NCBI GenBank assembly: GCA_020717885.1
Contig: DYDN01000004.1
Location: 1 to 19,131 of the forward strand
Direction of reading: 5' to 3'
DNA length: 19,131 nt
Source: Candidatus Forterrea sp.
GTDB lineage: Archaea; Iainarchaeota; Iainarchaeia; Iainarchaeales; JAAZKV01
Positions 1 through 6,894 of this stretch are shown here, piece after piece. Within the stretch, counting starts at the first letter, position 1; the number at the start of each line of letters is the position of its first letter. The notes under the pieces were generated by a model that did no database searches, was not told where the DNA came from, and was given only the letters and a program-made list of their open reading frames with translations. The translations under genes and the position numbers were made by a program.

Positions 1-41
1 TTTTTTAAGGCAACAAAATTCTCCCCTAAAAACAAAGACTT

Positions 42-170
42 TCAACAAAGCCGTCTAAATCTTACTCCAATTTCCCATTGGTTAACTATTCTTATTCCAA
101 GTATTGCAATTATGATAACTAGTATCACAAGCACCGGAAAGAATCCAATAATTAGTTCTAGTATTGCCAT
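42..170 (-). pseudogene. Truncated SPFH/stomatin-like N-terminus (42 aa)
   Basis: A 42-residue reading frame starts at ATG 168-170 on the minus strand behind a G-rich ribosome site (GGGGTGG). Residues 1-26 form one strongly hydrophobic membrane segment. It is followed by a stretch reading IRIVNQWEIGVRFR, which resembles the conserved start of stomatin/prohibitin (SPFH) proteins just after their membrane anchor, where the usual continuation is LGK and a PGL motif. Here the frame ends in RLC and TGA instead, and none of the three frames in the 41 bases left before the window edge restores a stomatin-like continuation. I read it as the remnant of a slipin-type membrane scaffold gene, or as a very short single-pass membrane protein. 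The family call rests on about 14 residues, so it is tentative. Confidence 0.4.
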
Positions 171-198
171 TTCCCAACCACCCCTTTTCTACTAGTTA

Positions 199-214
199 TT
201 TTGATATATCAAAA
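199..214. promoter_or_regulatory. Perfect 16-bp palindrome containing a TATA-like core
   Basis: TTTTGATATATCAAAA is its own reverse complement. It lies 29-44 bp upstream of the ATG of the small membrane ORF at 42-170, where an archaeal TATA box for a short-leader transcript would be. A palindrome over the TATA element could be a repressor operator, or just a symmetric TATA box. No regulator is identified. Confidence 0.35.
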
Positions 215-260
215 GACATTGATTTGAAACATTTGATGATGTCTTCTGATAGTTATTAAA

Positions 261-286
261 GGGCAAAGAGTTTATTTAATTTGCCC
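261..286 (-). terminator. Hairpin downstream of the Tyr/Gly-rich gene
   Basis: GGGCAAA (261-267) pairs perfectly with TTTGCCC (280-286) across a 12-nt AT-rich loop. It starts about 20 bp after the stop codon of the minus-strand gene at 307-750 and is followed on that strand by an AT-rich tract. It is probably a transcription end or 3' RNA-stability hairpin. Confidence 0.5.
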
Positions 287-306
287 CTTAATACTAAATT
301 GAGTTT

Positions 307-750
307 TTAACAATAACCGTAGTAACCGCAGATGCTTCCTCTTGTTACTGAGAAGCCGTATCCGCCGTAGCTGTCAGCGTAGAAGCCAACTCCGGAGTAT
401 CCGCCGTATCCACCATATCCGCTTGCCCCGTAGGGGCCGTAGTAGTTAGAGTACCCGCCATAATAGGATGGGTATGAGTAATATGAGTTATAGTATGAAG
501 GATAATAATAACTTGTTCCATAATATCCGCCTGCTCCGTAGGAGCCGTATCCCCCGTATCCGCCATATGCCGCTGCTGGGTAATATGCTCCTGTGTATGA
601 GTAAGCAGCTGCTGCGGCTGGTGTTGCGTAGTAAGTTGTTGGATAATAATTTGAAGTGTAATAATATTTATTGAATCCGCCGTAAGCGAACGCTCCGCTT
701 GCGATTAAAACCAATGCCAAAACTACAATTCCTAAATAAGCAATCTTCAT
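307..750 (-). CDS. Secreted tyrosine/glycine-rich low-complexity protein (147 aa)
   Basis: The first ~22 residues are a Sec-type signal peptide: MKIAY, a hydrophobic core, and a small-residue cleavage region ending near ASGAFA. The mature part is extreme low complexity: I count about 42 Tyr and 31 Gly in 147 residues, arranged as YGG, GYGGYGG, SYYY and YPSYY units, with a short poly-Ala stretch near residues 45-50. There is almost no charge. The C-terminus carries the only two cysteines, in CGYYGYC. Composition resembles structural, adhesive or silk-like matrix proteins and phase-separating Tyr/Gly domains; the actual function is unknown. The start is well supported by a GGTGAG ribosome site 4 bp upstream and a TATA box at 784-794, and a hairpin follows the stop. 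It is not part of an operon. Confidence 0.85.
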   Translation of the reverse strand: MKIAYLGIVVLALVLIASGAFAYGGFNKYYYTSNYYPTTYYATPAAAAAYSYTGAYYPAAAYGGYGGYGSYGAGGYYGTSYYYPSYYNSYYSYPSYYGGYSNYYGPYGASGYGGYGGYSGVGFYADSYGGYGFSVTRGSICGYYGYC

Positions 751-783
751 TCGCTCACCTGTACATATATTTGTCCAAAACCC

Positions 784-794
784 CTATATAAAGC
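784..794 (-). promoter_or_regulatory. Archaeal TATA box for the Tyr/Gly-rich gene
   Basis: Read on the minus strand the sequence is GCTTTATATAG. Transcription would start about 26 bp downstream, near 762-764, leaving a leader of about 12 nt that contains the GGTGAG ribosome site at 754-759. Confidence 0.65.
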
Positions 795-856
795 TTACTA
801 TTAACGTGAATAAGTGAATAAGTTTATTTGGAATGGGGTTTATTGATGTTTTTCTA

Positions 857-1294
857 CTAAACCTGAACCAGCGTTATCATGGTTTGTGTCTTATCTACTC
901 CGTCAATATTTCTTAATTTCTCGGTCACAATATCATTTAAGTTTCCAATGTCTTTTGCCAAAACTTTCATTATAATATCAAGCCCGCCTGTGAGGATTGT
1001 TACTTCCATAACTCCCTCAATTTCCTTAAGTTTCTTTGCAACTTCCGCTTGCCTGATTTTTTTTCCTTCAACGTTGTAGTTGATTGTTATGCCAATATAA
1101 GCCATTATTGGGCGTTCTAGTTTTTTGTAATCAAGTTCCACGGTGTACTTCAAAATCACTCCTTCGTTTCGCAGTTTCCTTATTCGGTTGTGGATTGTGG
1201 TCGGGGGGATTCGAAGTTTTTTGCCGAGTCTGCCGACTGTCTGGCTACTGTCGTGAATCAACTCGTTTATTATCTCTCGATCCTTTTGGTCAAT
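857..1294 (-). CDS. Lrp/AsnC-family transcriptional regulator, apparent ATT start
   Basis: This is a one-component feast/famine regulator, with an N-terminal winged HTH (about residues 1-50, including GRLGKKLRIPPTTIHNRIRKL) and a C-terminal RAM/ligand-binding, dimerising domain (about 58-145, with GVMEVTILTGGLDIIMKV). These regulators bind amino acids and control metabolic genes. The usual N-terminus of the family, IDxKDREIIxEL, is present in frame upstream of the first TTG (1259-1261), so that TTG would cut into helix 1. Upstream in frame I find no ATG, GTG or TTG. GGTGGT at 1304-1309 followed by ATT codons at 1298-1300 and 1292-1294 suggests initiation at ATT; from 1294 the protein is 145 residues, normal for the family. 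It is divergent from the tandem asparaginase gene, a plausible target alongside autoregulation. Confidence 0.88.
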   Translation of the reverse strand: MDQKDREIINELIHDSSQTVGRLGKKLRIPPTTIHNRIRKLRNEGVILKYTVELDYKKLERPIMAYIGITINYNVEGKKIRQAEVAKKLKEIEGVMEVTILTGGLDIIMKVLAKDIGNLNDIVTEKLRNIDGVDKTQTMITLVQV

Positions 1295-1321
1295 TTTAAT
1301 GTTACCACCAAATAATAGTAT

Positions 1322-1384
1322 AATATTCCAATAATGCTTATAAAACCGACTGAAATGGAATATTGTGCAATATATTATGGAATA
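1322..1384. promoter_or_regulatory. Divergent promoter with repeated TGGAATA elements (putative Lrp-type operator)
   Basis: Three copies of TGGAATA or its complement occur here: AATATTCCA at 1322-1330, TGGAATATT at 1356-1364 (inverted relative to the first), and TGGAATA at 1378-1384. TATTG-TG-CAATA at 1361-1372 is an interrupted palindrome. The TATA box of the regulator gene (1336-1345, minus strand) lies between the arms, and a TATA box for the rightward gene (about 1386-1398) abuts the last copy. Such multiple palindromic sites around both promoters fit binding by an Lrp-like octamer. The link to the adjacent regulator is inference. Confidence 0.5.
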
Positions 1385-1439
1385 GTTTATTATAAAAGTT
1401 GTGCTGAATGGTATATAATTTCATTATTTTGGTGGGGTT

Positions 1440-3905
1440 ATGGCTGGGGCACTTTCATTAAAGGATTACACAATTGACTGCTTTTCAGAGCGCCCAAACG
1501 GGGGCAAAGTCCTAATAGTTGCTATTGGCGGGGCTGGAATAGCAAAGGATTCGCCTAATCTTAACTCAAACTTGAGAAAATCGCTTGACTTTGTTCCTTA
1601 TCTTAGCACCGCCGCGGGTAAAATTGATTATGTGATGGTTGCGCAAAAGGATAGCGCGGATTTATTGCCCGAAGATGTTGCATTAATCTCAAGAGTAATT
1701 TATGATAAGCAAAGCGATTATGATGGATTTGTAGTTATTTCCGGTTCAGATGCGCTTCCATTTGTGGCATCAGCGACAGCATTTGCACTAAGGGGAATAA
1801 ATTTGCCAGTAATATTTATTGGTGCACGCCAGGGCGCAAAAGAAATTGATTCAGATTTTCGGCTCAATCTTCCAAACGCAATAAAATCAGCGATGATGGG
1901 ACATAATGATGCTAACGCGCCAAGTATTGGGGAAACCGCGATTCTTTTTGATGATACGCTTATTCGCGCAGCGGTTTCTATTAGCAGAGGAACAAAAGTA
2001 AATAACCCGATTGAAAGTCCGCGTCTTCCACGACTTGCGGAGGTAGGGTGGACTGTGAAGATAGAGCAAATAACCCGCCCAAGAAAACCTTCGCAGTTGA
2101 ATTACTCTATGAACCTCAATAAAGACATTGCATATTTTGATTTGGTTTCGCAGACAAACCTTGACAGCTTTCGTCTTCTTGCGGAGGACCCTACAATTAA
2201 TGGGATAATAATCGGTGCGTTTGGCGCGGGAAATATTCCTTCAGTACTTATCCCTTCAATTTATGATGCGGTATTTAATAAAGGAAAAGTTGTTGCAGCA
2301 ATTACTAATTGTAAAAAAGGAAGTTCAGATATGGGGCTTTATGATTGCGGAGCAATGGCGGTAAAAGCAGGAACGGTTTCGCTTGGCCCAATGGTGAGAC
2401 CTGCGGCGATAGAAAAAATGAGGTGGGCATTAAATAATGCAAAAGGAGAAACACGAATAAAATTCCAGCGCGATGTTGCGCGTCTTCTTTTAACAGAAAT
2501 CGCGGGGGAAATTCCAACGCCCTATTCTATTTACGCAACAAACAAGATTAGAGAAACTTTTCTTGTGAATAGCGTTCCGCTTGAGAAATTCTTCAACAAA
2601 TCAAATGAAAGACAATATAATGAAGAAATAAAACAATACTGCAAATCATCGTCGCAGCCAAAGCTTCTTGTAATTTGCACGGGCGGAACTTTTTTCCAGG
2701 AACCAAATCCAGAGGGGTCTCTAATTCCAACAAAGCGTTCGCTTGAGGAACTCTTTGATAAAAAGCTCGCTGGCATTGGGAAACTTGCAGGGATAGATTA
2801 TTGCGAACTCTTCAATGTTGATAGCACTGAAATTGATCATCTTGACAGAGCGCACCTTGCCGGATTCATTTCACAGAACATGGAGAATTATGACGGGTTT
2901 ATTGTTCTCCACGGAACCGATACAATGGCTTTCACTGCAAGCGCGCTTTCATTTATGCTACAGGGTTTAGAAAAAGATATTGTTCTTACCGGAGCGCAAA
3001 AACCTGGATTTGACTTTTCAGATTTTGACAGGAACTTTGTAAATGCGGTAAAAGTAATTGTTACGCGGCTCAAACAGGAGAAGGGCGTGCGTCACCGTGC
3101 GGGAATAAAAGTTGCTTTTGGAGACAAATTAATTTCAGGCACTACTGTTGTGAAAGAGGATGAGCATGGACTTAACGCGTTTGCTCCGGTGCCAAAACAC
3201 CCGTTGCTAGGAACACTATGCAATCCAATAGAAATTTATGATGTGATTAATACTCGCCAAAGACCGCTTACATTATTTACAAAGTTTGATACGCAGGTTG
3301 CGTATTATGAGTGCATTTGTGCGGGGGATTTAAAACAATTCGAGAGAATAATTGAGAATCCAAACATTTCCGCGGTTCTTATTGGCGGATTTGATGAAGG
3401 AAATATTCCTCTTCAATTAAAATATTACATCGCAACAGCGGTAAATTCTTATTGGAAGCCGGTTGCAATAATCTCCAATACTGATTATGGTATTGCTCAT
3501 GCAGCTAGTGAAGGAAGATTTGGGGAATTTACTAAAGCCGGGGCGATAATGCTTGGCGATATGACTAAGGGCGCCGCATTTCAAAAACTTCAGTTCGCAG
3601 TTGGTCTTGCAAATTCCCAAGCAGATTTAAGCGGACGCAGAAGACTTGAGTTTATTCGAAAAGTTTTGCACACAAACCTCGCTGATGAAATTACTGAAAT
3701 TGAATGCCGCAAAGCAAATGAGATTTATTTGGGGCTCTTCACTGAGGATAACACTCACGAACCATTTAGTGAAGAGGAAGTATTTGACAGGATTTTTTTG
3801 TCAGCAGAAAATCAAAAACTTTTGGGGCAGGCGCAACCAAATAATGTGGCGCAACCAAGCGAAGATATTGTTAAAGTTAAAGAATCAAATCACTCAAAAA
3901 CATAA
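1440..3905 (+). CDS. Tandem two-module asparaginase, first module catalytically degenerate (821 aa)
   Basis: Two complete asparaginase/GatD-like modules are fused. Module 2 (about residues 405-780) has the catalytic set of type I/II L-asparaginases: TGGTF (414-418), DSTE (461-464), HGTDT (491-495), TGAQ (517-520) and a Lys near 572; it should hydrolyse L-asparagine to aspartate and ammonia. Module 1 (about residues 22-385) keeps the fold landmarks (GG at 30-31, an IGA strand end at 127-129, GAFGAGNIP at 259-267), but the Thr of the first motif reads Ala/Gly (IGGAGIA), and HGTDT reads SGSDA, so it is probably inactive or altered. Bacterial and archaeal asparaginases are normally about 330 residues and assemble as dimers or tetramers; here the fusion may build a pseudo-dimer in one chain. 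GGTGGGG at 1431-1437 supports the ATG. No signal peptide is visible, so it is likely cytoplasmic. Confidence 0.85.
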   Translation: MAGALSLKDYTIDCFSERPNGGKVLIVAIGGAGIAKDSPNLNSNLRKSLDFVPYLSTAAGKIDYVMVAQKDSADLLPEDVALISRVIYDKQSDYDGFVVISGSDALPFVASATAFALRGINLPVIFIGARQGAKEIDSDFRLNLPNAIKSAMMGHNDANAPSIGETAILFDDTLIRAAVSISRGTKVNNPIESPRLPRLAEVGWTVKIEQITRPRKPSQLNYSMNLNKDIAYFDLVSQTNLDSFRLLAEDPTINGIIIGAFGAGNIPSVLIPSIYDAVFNKGKVVAAITNCKKGSSDMGLYDCGAMAVKAGTVSLGPMVRPAAIEKMRWALNNAKGETRIKFQRDVARLLLTEIAGEIPTPYSIYATNKIRETFLVNSVPLEKFFNKSNERQYNEEIKQYCKSSSQPKLLVICTGGTFFQEPNPEGSLIPTKRSLEELFDKKLAGIGKLAGIDYCELFNVDSTEIDHLDRAHLAGFISQNMENYDGFIVLHGTDTMAFTASALSFMLQGLEKDIVLTGAQKPGFDFSDFDRNFVNAVKVIVTRLKQEKGVRHRAGIKVAFGDKLISGTTVVKEDEHGLNAFAPVPKHPLLGTLCNPIEIYDVINTRQRPLTLFTKFDTQVAYYECICAGDLKQFERIIENPNISAVLIGGFDEGNIPLQLKYYIATAVNSYWKPVAIISNTDYGIAHAASEGRFGEFTKAGAIMLGDMTKGAAFQKLQFAVGLANSQADLSGRRRLEFIRKVLHTNLADEITEIECRKANEIYLGLFTEDNTHEPFSEEEVFDRIFLSAENQKLLGQAQPNNVAQPSEDIVKVKESNHSKT

Positions 3906-5227
3906 GTGTCTGTGCGCGTGAATGGAGTAATTTCTCCGCGCAAATTCTTTTGCATTAATTTCTTTGCTTCCGCCGCAGGATAATTTCCCAGGAGCCAAGC
4001 GAGTTTAACAAAAGCGGTTTCTGTTAGCATATCTTCTCCAGGGATTACTCCTAAGGTTACAAGGTCAATTGCTTTATCATAAACATGCATGTGTACTCTG
4101 CCGTTAATGCATTGAGAAGTCATCGCTGCTACGCCACCCTTGTCAACAAATTCTTTTATTGCAGGGAAAATTTCTTTGTGGCCCTCTTTTTTAGTTATCT
4201 CATCAGGCAAGTGTCCCGGGGTTTGTCCTAAGCCCGTGCCTTCAATCACAAGCCCTTTGAATTTTTCTTTAGTGTAAAATTTGAACTGCTCAGGAAACAT
4301 GTTAATTGTAATTTTGAGTACTGCCACGCGTGGCTCAAAATTTGGTTTTATAATAATTTTCTCTTTCTTGTTCTTCTTCTGGTAATCTTTCTTAATAAAA
4401 TCAATTTTGTTATTTCTATAATCCACAAGAGCGATTGGTATATCATTTATTGCTTTGAACGCGTCCCTGCGTGAGGTGTGCATTTTTCGTGTTTTGCACG
4501 GAGGAAGTATTGCGCACACATCATCATTACTTGAGTTGTGCATGCATATTGCTACTCCCGCAAAATCAGTTTTAGTTATGAAGTTCGCTGCGCAAAGTAA
4601 ATTCATTGCTGCATCTGAGCTTCCCCTATCCGAGCTTCGTTGTGCGCCAACAATAATTATTGGTATGGGGCATTTTTCTATCGCAAATGTAATTGCTGCT
4701 GCCGCAACCGCCAAATTATCGGTTCCCATTCCAAGAATTATTCCGTCAACCCCTTTTTGTACTTCTTTCTCGATTTCTTTTACAATAAAAGTAAAGTGGC
4801 TGAATCTAAAATCATCGCTCCACATTTTGCGCAAGAGTCGCGGCTCAAAGTTAGCGATTTTCTCAAGCTCCGGGAACATTGTGTGCAAATCTTCCGGAGT
4901 GAATGAAGCAAATACCCCTCCAGTTCGGTAATCAATTCTTGATGCAATCGTCCCGCCTGTGTGGAGTACCGCAATTGTGGGAAGTGAGGGATTTTTTTTC
5001 ATTTCAATTGTTTTTGCTTTTCCAACGCTCTTTGATTCGCCGAGGGATTTTATGTTTTTTATTTTCTCAAGTTCAAATCCGGCATTGTATCCTGTTGAGA
5101 GTTTTACCATAAGTAAATCTTCATTAGAAGGAATTATTGTTCCCTTTACTTTGTTCCCGCCAAAGTCAAATTCAACGAGCGCCCCCTCTTTGAGCGAGTT
5201 CTTTTTGTAGAATGCTTTTAGTTCCAT
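3890..5227 (-). CDS. gatD: Glutamyl-tRNA(Gln) amidotransferase subunit D
   Basis: GatD is the asparaginase-like subunit of the archaeal GatDE enzyme; it releases ammonia from glutamine or asparagine so that GatE can convert Glu-tRNA(Gln) to Gln-tRNA(Gln). Residues 1-75 form the small N-terminal beta domain typical of GatD. The catalytic module follows with TGGTIASRIDYRTGG (from residue 90), VGAQRSSDRGSSDAAMNLL (193-211) and the GatD signature RKMHTSRRDAF (247-257) supplying the Lys. The HGTDT motif reads MGTDN (167-171): the key Thr-Asp pair is kept, but flanking His and Thr are replaced. I chose the ATG at 5225-5227 because GTGGG sits just upstream; a GTG at 5234-5236 would add three residues. 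The gene converges on the tandem asparaginase and their ends overlap by 16 bp. GatE is not in this window. Confidence 0.92.
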   Translation of the reverse strand: MELKAFYKKNSLKEGALVEFDFGGNKVKGTIIPSNEDLLMVKLSTGYNAGFELEKIKNIKSLGESKSVGKAKTIEMKKNPSLPTIAVLHTGGTIASRIDYRTGGVFASFTPEDLHTMFPELEKIANFEPRLLRKMWSDDFRFSHFTFIVKEIEKEVQKGVDGIILGMGTDNLAVAAAAITFAIEKCPIPIIIVGAQRSSDRGSSDAAMNLLCAANFITKTDFAGVAICMHNSSNDDVCAILPPCKTRKMHTSRRDAFKAINDIPIALVDYRNNKIDFIKKDYQKKNKKEKIIIKPNFEPRVAVLKITINMFPEQFKFYTKEKFKGLVIEGTGLGQTPGHLPDEITKKEGHKEIFPAIKEFVDKGGVAAMTSQCINGRVHMHVYDKAIDLVTLGVIPGEDMLTETAFVKLAWLLGNYPAAEAKKLMQKNLRGEITPFTRTDTYVFE

Positions 5228-5304
5228 TATTCCCACTTAGTTTAATGACTAATATTACCCAGCTTTTGTTTAAAAATCCTTTAGAATTCGCTCAAACAAA
5301 ATGG

Positions 5305-5312
5305 TTTATATA
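5305..5312 (+). promoter_or_regulatory. TATA box for a leaderless small ORF
   Basis: TTTATATA sits 23-30 bp upstream of the ATG at 5335, placing the start of transcription at or just before that ATG. It supports a rightward gene in the interval between two leftward genes. Confidence 0.5.
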
Positions 5313-5334
5313 TTACCCGCGGGGTATTTGTTGT

Positions 5335-5590
5335 ATGAAGTCAGGGTTATTGAGATTTAAAAAAAAAGGTTAAGAGTGGGGTTAATCCTGCGCTTAGACT
5401 GAAGAATGCCCCGGCTAGGAAAGCGCTTCTTCAACAGTTATCTGATCAAATATCCCTTGCTTCTCAAAATAGGGCTCTTGCGAGAAAGCATGCCGGAACA
5501 CACATTGGCACGGCATATGCTCGTGATGCGGGGCGGTGTGAGAGAAGGGCACAACTAGCTCGTGCAAAGTTAAAACAATTAAGACAATAA
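5335..5590 (+). pseudogene. Small basic protein gene interrupted by a frameshift in an A9 run
   Basis: From ATG 5335 the frame reads MKSGLLRFKKKG and stops at TAA 5371-5373. Removing one base from the run of nine A (5359-5367) yields one open frame of 84 residues to TAA 5588-5590: a Lys/Arg/Gln/Ala-rich, mostly helical protein (for example NAPARKALLQQLSDQ and ERRAQLARAKLKQLRQ). The interval length, 85 codons plus one base, agrees. The TATA box at the leaderless distance supports it. I do not recognise the family; composition suggests nucleic-acid or ribosome binding. It could be a true pseudogene, a sequencing error at a homopolymer, or a gene that uses slippage on the A run. A 64-codon minus-strand frame covers most of this DNA but has only a TTG start and no promoter. 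Confidence 0.5.
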
Positions 5591-5602
5591 TAATCTTTTT
5601 CT

Positions 5603-6562
5603 CTAACAACTTCCACTCTCAGTTGTTTTCACGCAGTAAGCCTTATCTGCGTGTAAAATATTAAATTGTTTTCCAAGTTTCGCGTCCCATGCAGCAACGC
5701 ATTCGTATGCGTATGTGCATCCTGTGCAGTTGTGTATTTCCCAATAAGAATCAATTTCTCTGCCAGCAACCGTTTCAGTCCCTTCAGCTGTTTTGCAGAA
5801 TTGGGTTTTATCAAGAGTGAATGTAATACTATTTGTGTCAGAGCCCCCATTTTGTGCTTCAAAAACAAATTCAGCCCTATACTCTCCGGAGTTTTGCGGG
5901 TTAATGCTCCAAAAGAATTCGTGTTTCTCAGCAGGCATCAAAATATCAAGTGATTTTGATTCAATAGTATAATCAGTGAGCATCCATCCGCCCCCATCGC
6001 GTTTGTATAATCTCACATAATTACTTGCGTTTGCAATTGGAACAGAGCCAGTATCAGTCACAGTGACTTTTATTTCCCCAATTCCCAAGCTTGCATTAAT
6101 AACATTTATTTTATCTATTTTTGTCTGTGCAGGGAGTCCGGCTAAATAAACCTTACACACAGGAACCCCTTCGAGTCTATTGCACCGAACACTCGTGGTG
6201 ATTTTTTTGCCCTGTTTTATTATTGCGTATGTTGAGTCCCACTCAATCGCCTTTGAGCAGTTCTCATCCTTTTTCATATCGCTTCTTTTAGTACAGCAGT
6301 CCCGAGCATTCACGCACTCGAAAGCCACGAGCATATTTTTTTCTTCAAGGTCTTTACTGTTAAATATTTCTCCGCTTTTGTAGAGCACCGCGCCAAGGGA
6401 AATTGTTTTTCCTGCCATGGTTTGTATTTGTGCTTCGCCAAGGTATTGTTTTATCATTTGTGTGTTGTTTTGAAGCGGGTTGAGCTGGGTAAACACGGTG
6501 AAAAGAAGTAGTATGAGCGCAAGGGATACTATTGCATATACCATTATTTCAAAAGGCTTCAT
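5603..6562 (-). CDS. Membrane-anchored Cys-rich extracellular protein (319 aa)
   Basis: One N-terminal transmembrane helix (about residues 7-27, IMVYAIVSLALILLLF) precedes a large domain predicted to lie outside the cell. I count 12 cysteines, clustered as ECVNARDCC near residue 82 and HNCTGCTYAYEC near residue 278, which suggests disulfides or metal binding. The middle (about 155-250) alternates beta-type stretches such as GEIKVTVTDTGSVPIANAS and SGEYRAEFVFEAQN, resembling CARDB/Ig-like adhesion domains of archaeal surface proteins. The N-terminus has a loose pilin-like look (short charged head, then a long hydrophobic helix), but I see no clear class III signal cleavage site. It lies 30 bp after a small two-helix membrane protein on the same strand, probably in one transcript. 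I do not recognise the family. Confidence 0.75.
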   Translation of the reverse strand: MKPFEIMVYAIVSLALILLLFTVFTQLNPLQNNTQMIKQYLGEAQIQTMAGKTISLGAVLYKSGEIFNSKDLEEKNMLVAFECVNARDCCTKRSDMKKDENCSKAIEWDSTYAIIKQGKKITTSVRCNRLEGVPVCKVYLAGLPAQTKIDKINVINASLGIGEIKVTVTDTGSVPIANASNYVRLYKRDGGGWMLTDYTIESKSLDILMPAEKHEFFWSINPQNSGEYRAEFVFEAQNGGSDTNSITFTLDKTQFCKTAEGTETVAGREIDSYWEIHNCTGCTYAYECVAAWDAKLGKQFNILHADKAYCVKTTESGSC

Positions 6563-6592
6563 TTTAATTCATTCTCCATTTATTCAATTATC

Positions 6593-6808
6593 TCATTTAA
6601 GCATTCTTATTTCCGTAACCAAAATCCAGGAAACGATCTTCTTCAATATGTATGCCGCAATTAAAAGGCCCACCCACATTTCCCACCTATCAAGGTAGAA
6701 AAATAATTTCTTCCACTCATCCGCCCATATCTCAAATGAGAAGAGCACCCATATTATTGCGATGAAGGTAATTATTATCACAAGCCAGCTGAATGGTTTG
6801 AAACGCAT
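6593..6808 (-). CDS. Small two-helix membrane protein (71 aa)
   Basis: Starting at ATG 6806-6808, the protein has a basic head (MRFKPF), a transmembrane helix at about residues 8-26 (WLVIIITFIAIIWVLF), a Trp-rich amphipathic connector (WADEWKKLFFYLDRWEMW), a second helix (VGLLIAAYILKKIVSWIL) and a short basic tail. A TTG three codons earlier is an alternative start. A TATA-like element near 6840-6849 would give a leader of about 10 nt. It precedes the Cys-rich membrane protein gene by 30 bp, so the two may act together at the membrane. No family recognised. Confidence 0.65.
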   Translation of the reverse strand: MRFKPFSWLVIIITFIAIIWVLFSFEIWADEWKKLFFYLDRWEMWVGLLIAAYILKKIVSWILVTEIRMLK

Positions 6809-6894
6809 TTTAATCAATTAGAAGGAGAATTTTCTTTTACTTAAATCTTTCTAAGTGCCACTTTGGTCACGAAGTCTTGCGGTGTTTTTCTCGC

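Noticed and set aside
230..250. TGATGATG followed by CTGA, resembling C and D boxes
   Set aside because: Only about 4 nt separate the boxes, the C box has T instead of the purine, and no second box pair follows, so no guide RNA can be formed.
5415..5609. 64-codon minus-strand ORF with a hydrophobic start, overlapping the small basic frameshifted gene
   Set aside because: It begins at a TTG overlapping the stop of the upstream gene, has no ribosome site, and the opposite strand has a TATA box and an ATG at the right spacing.
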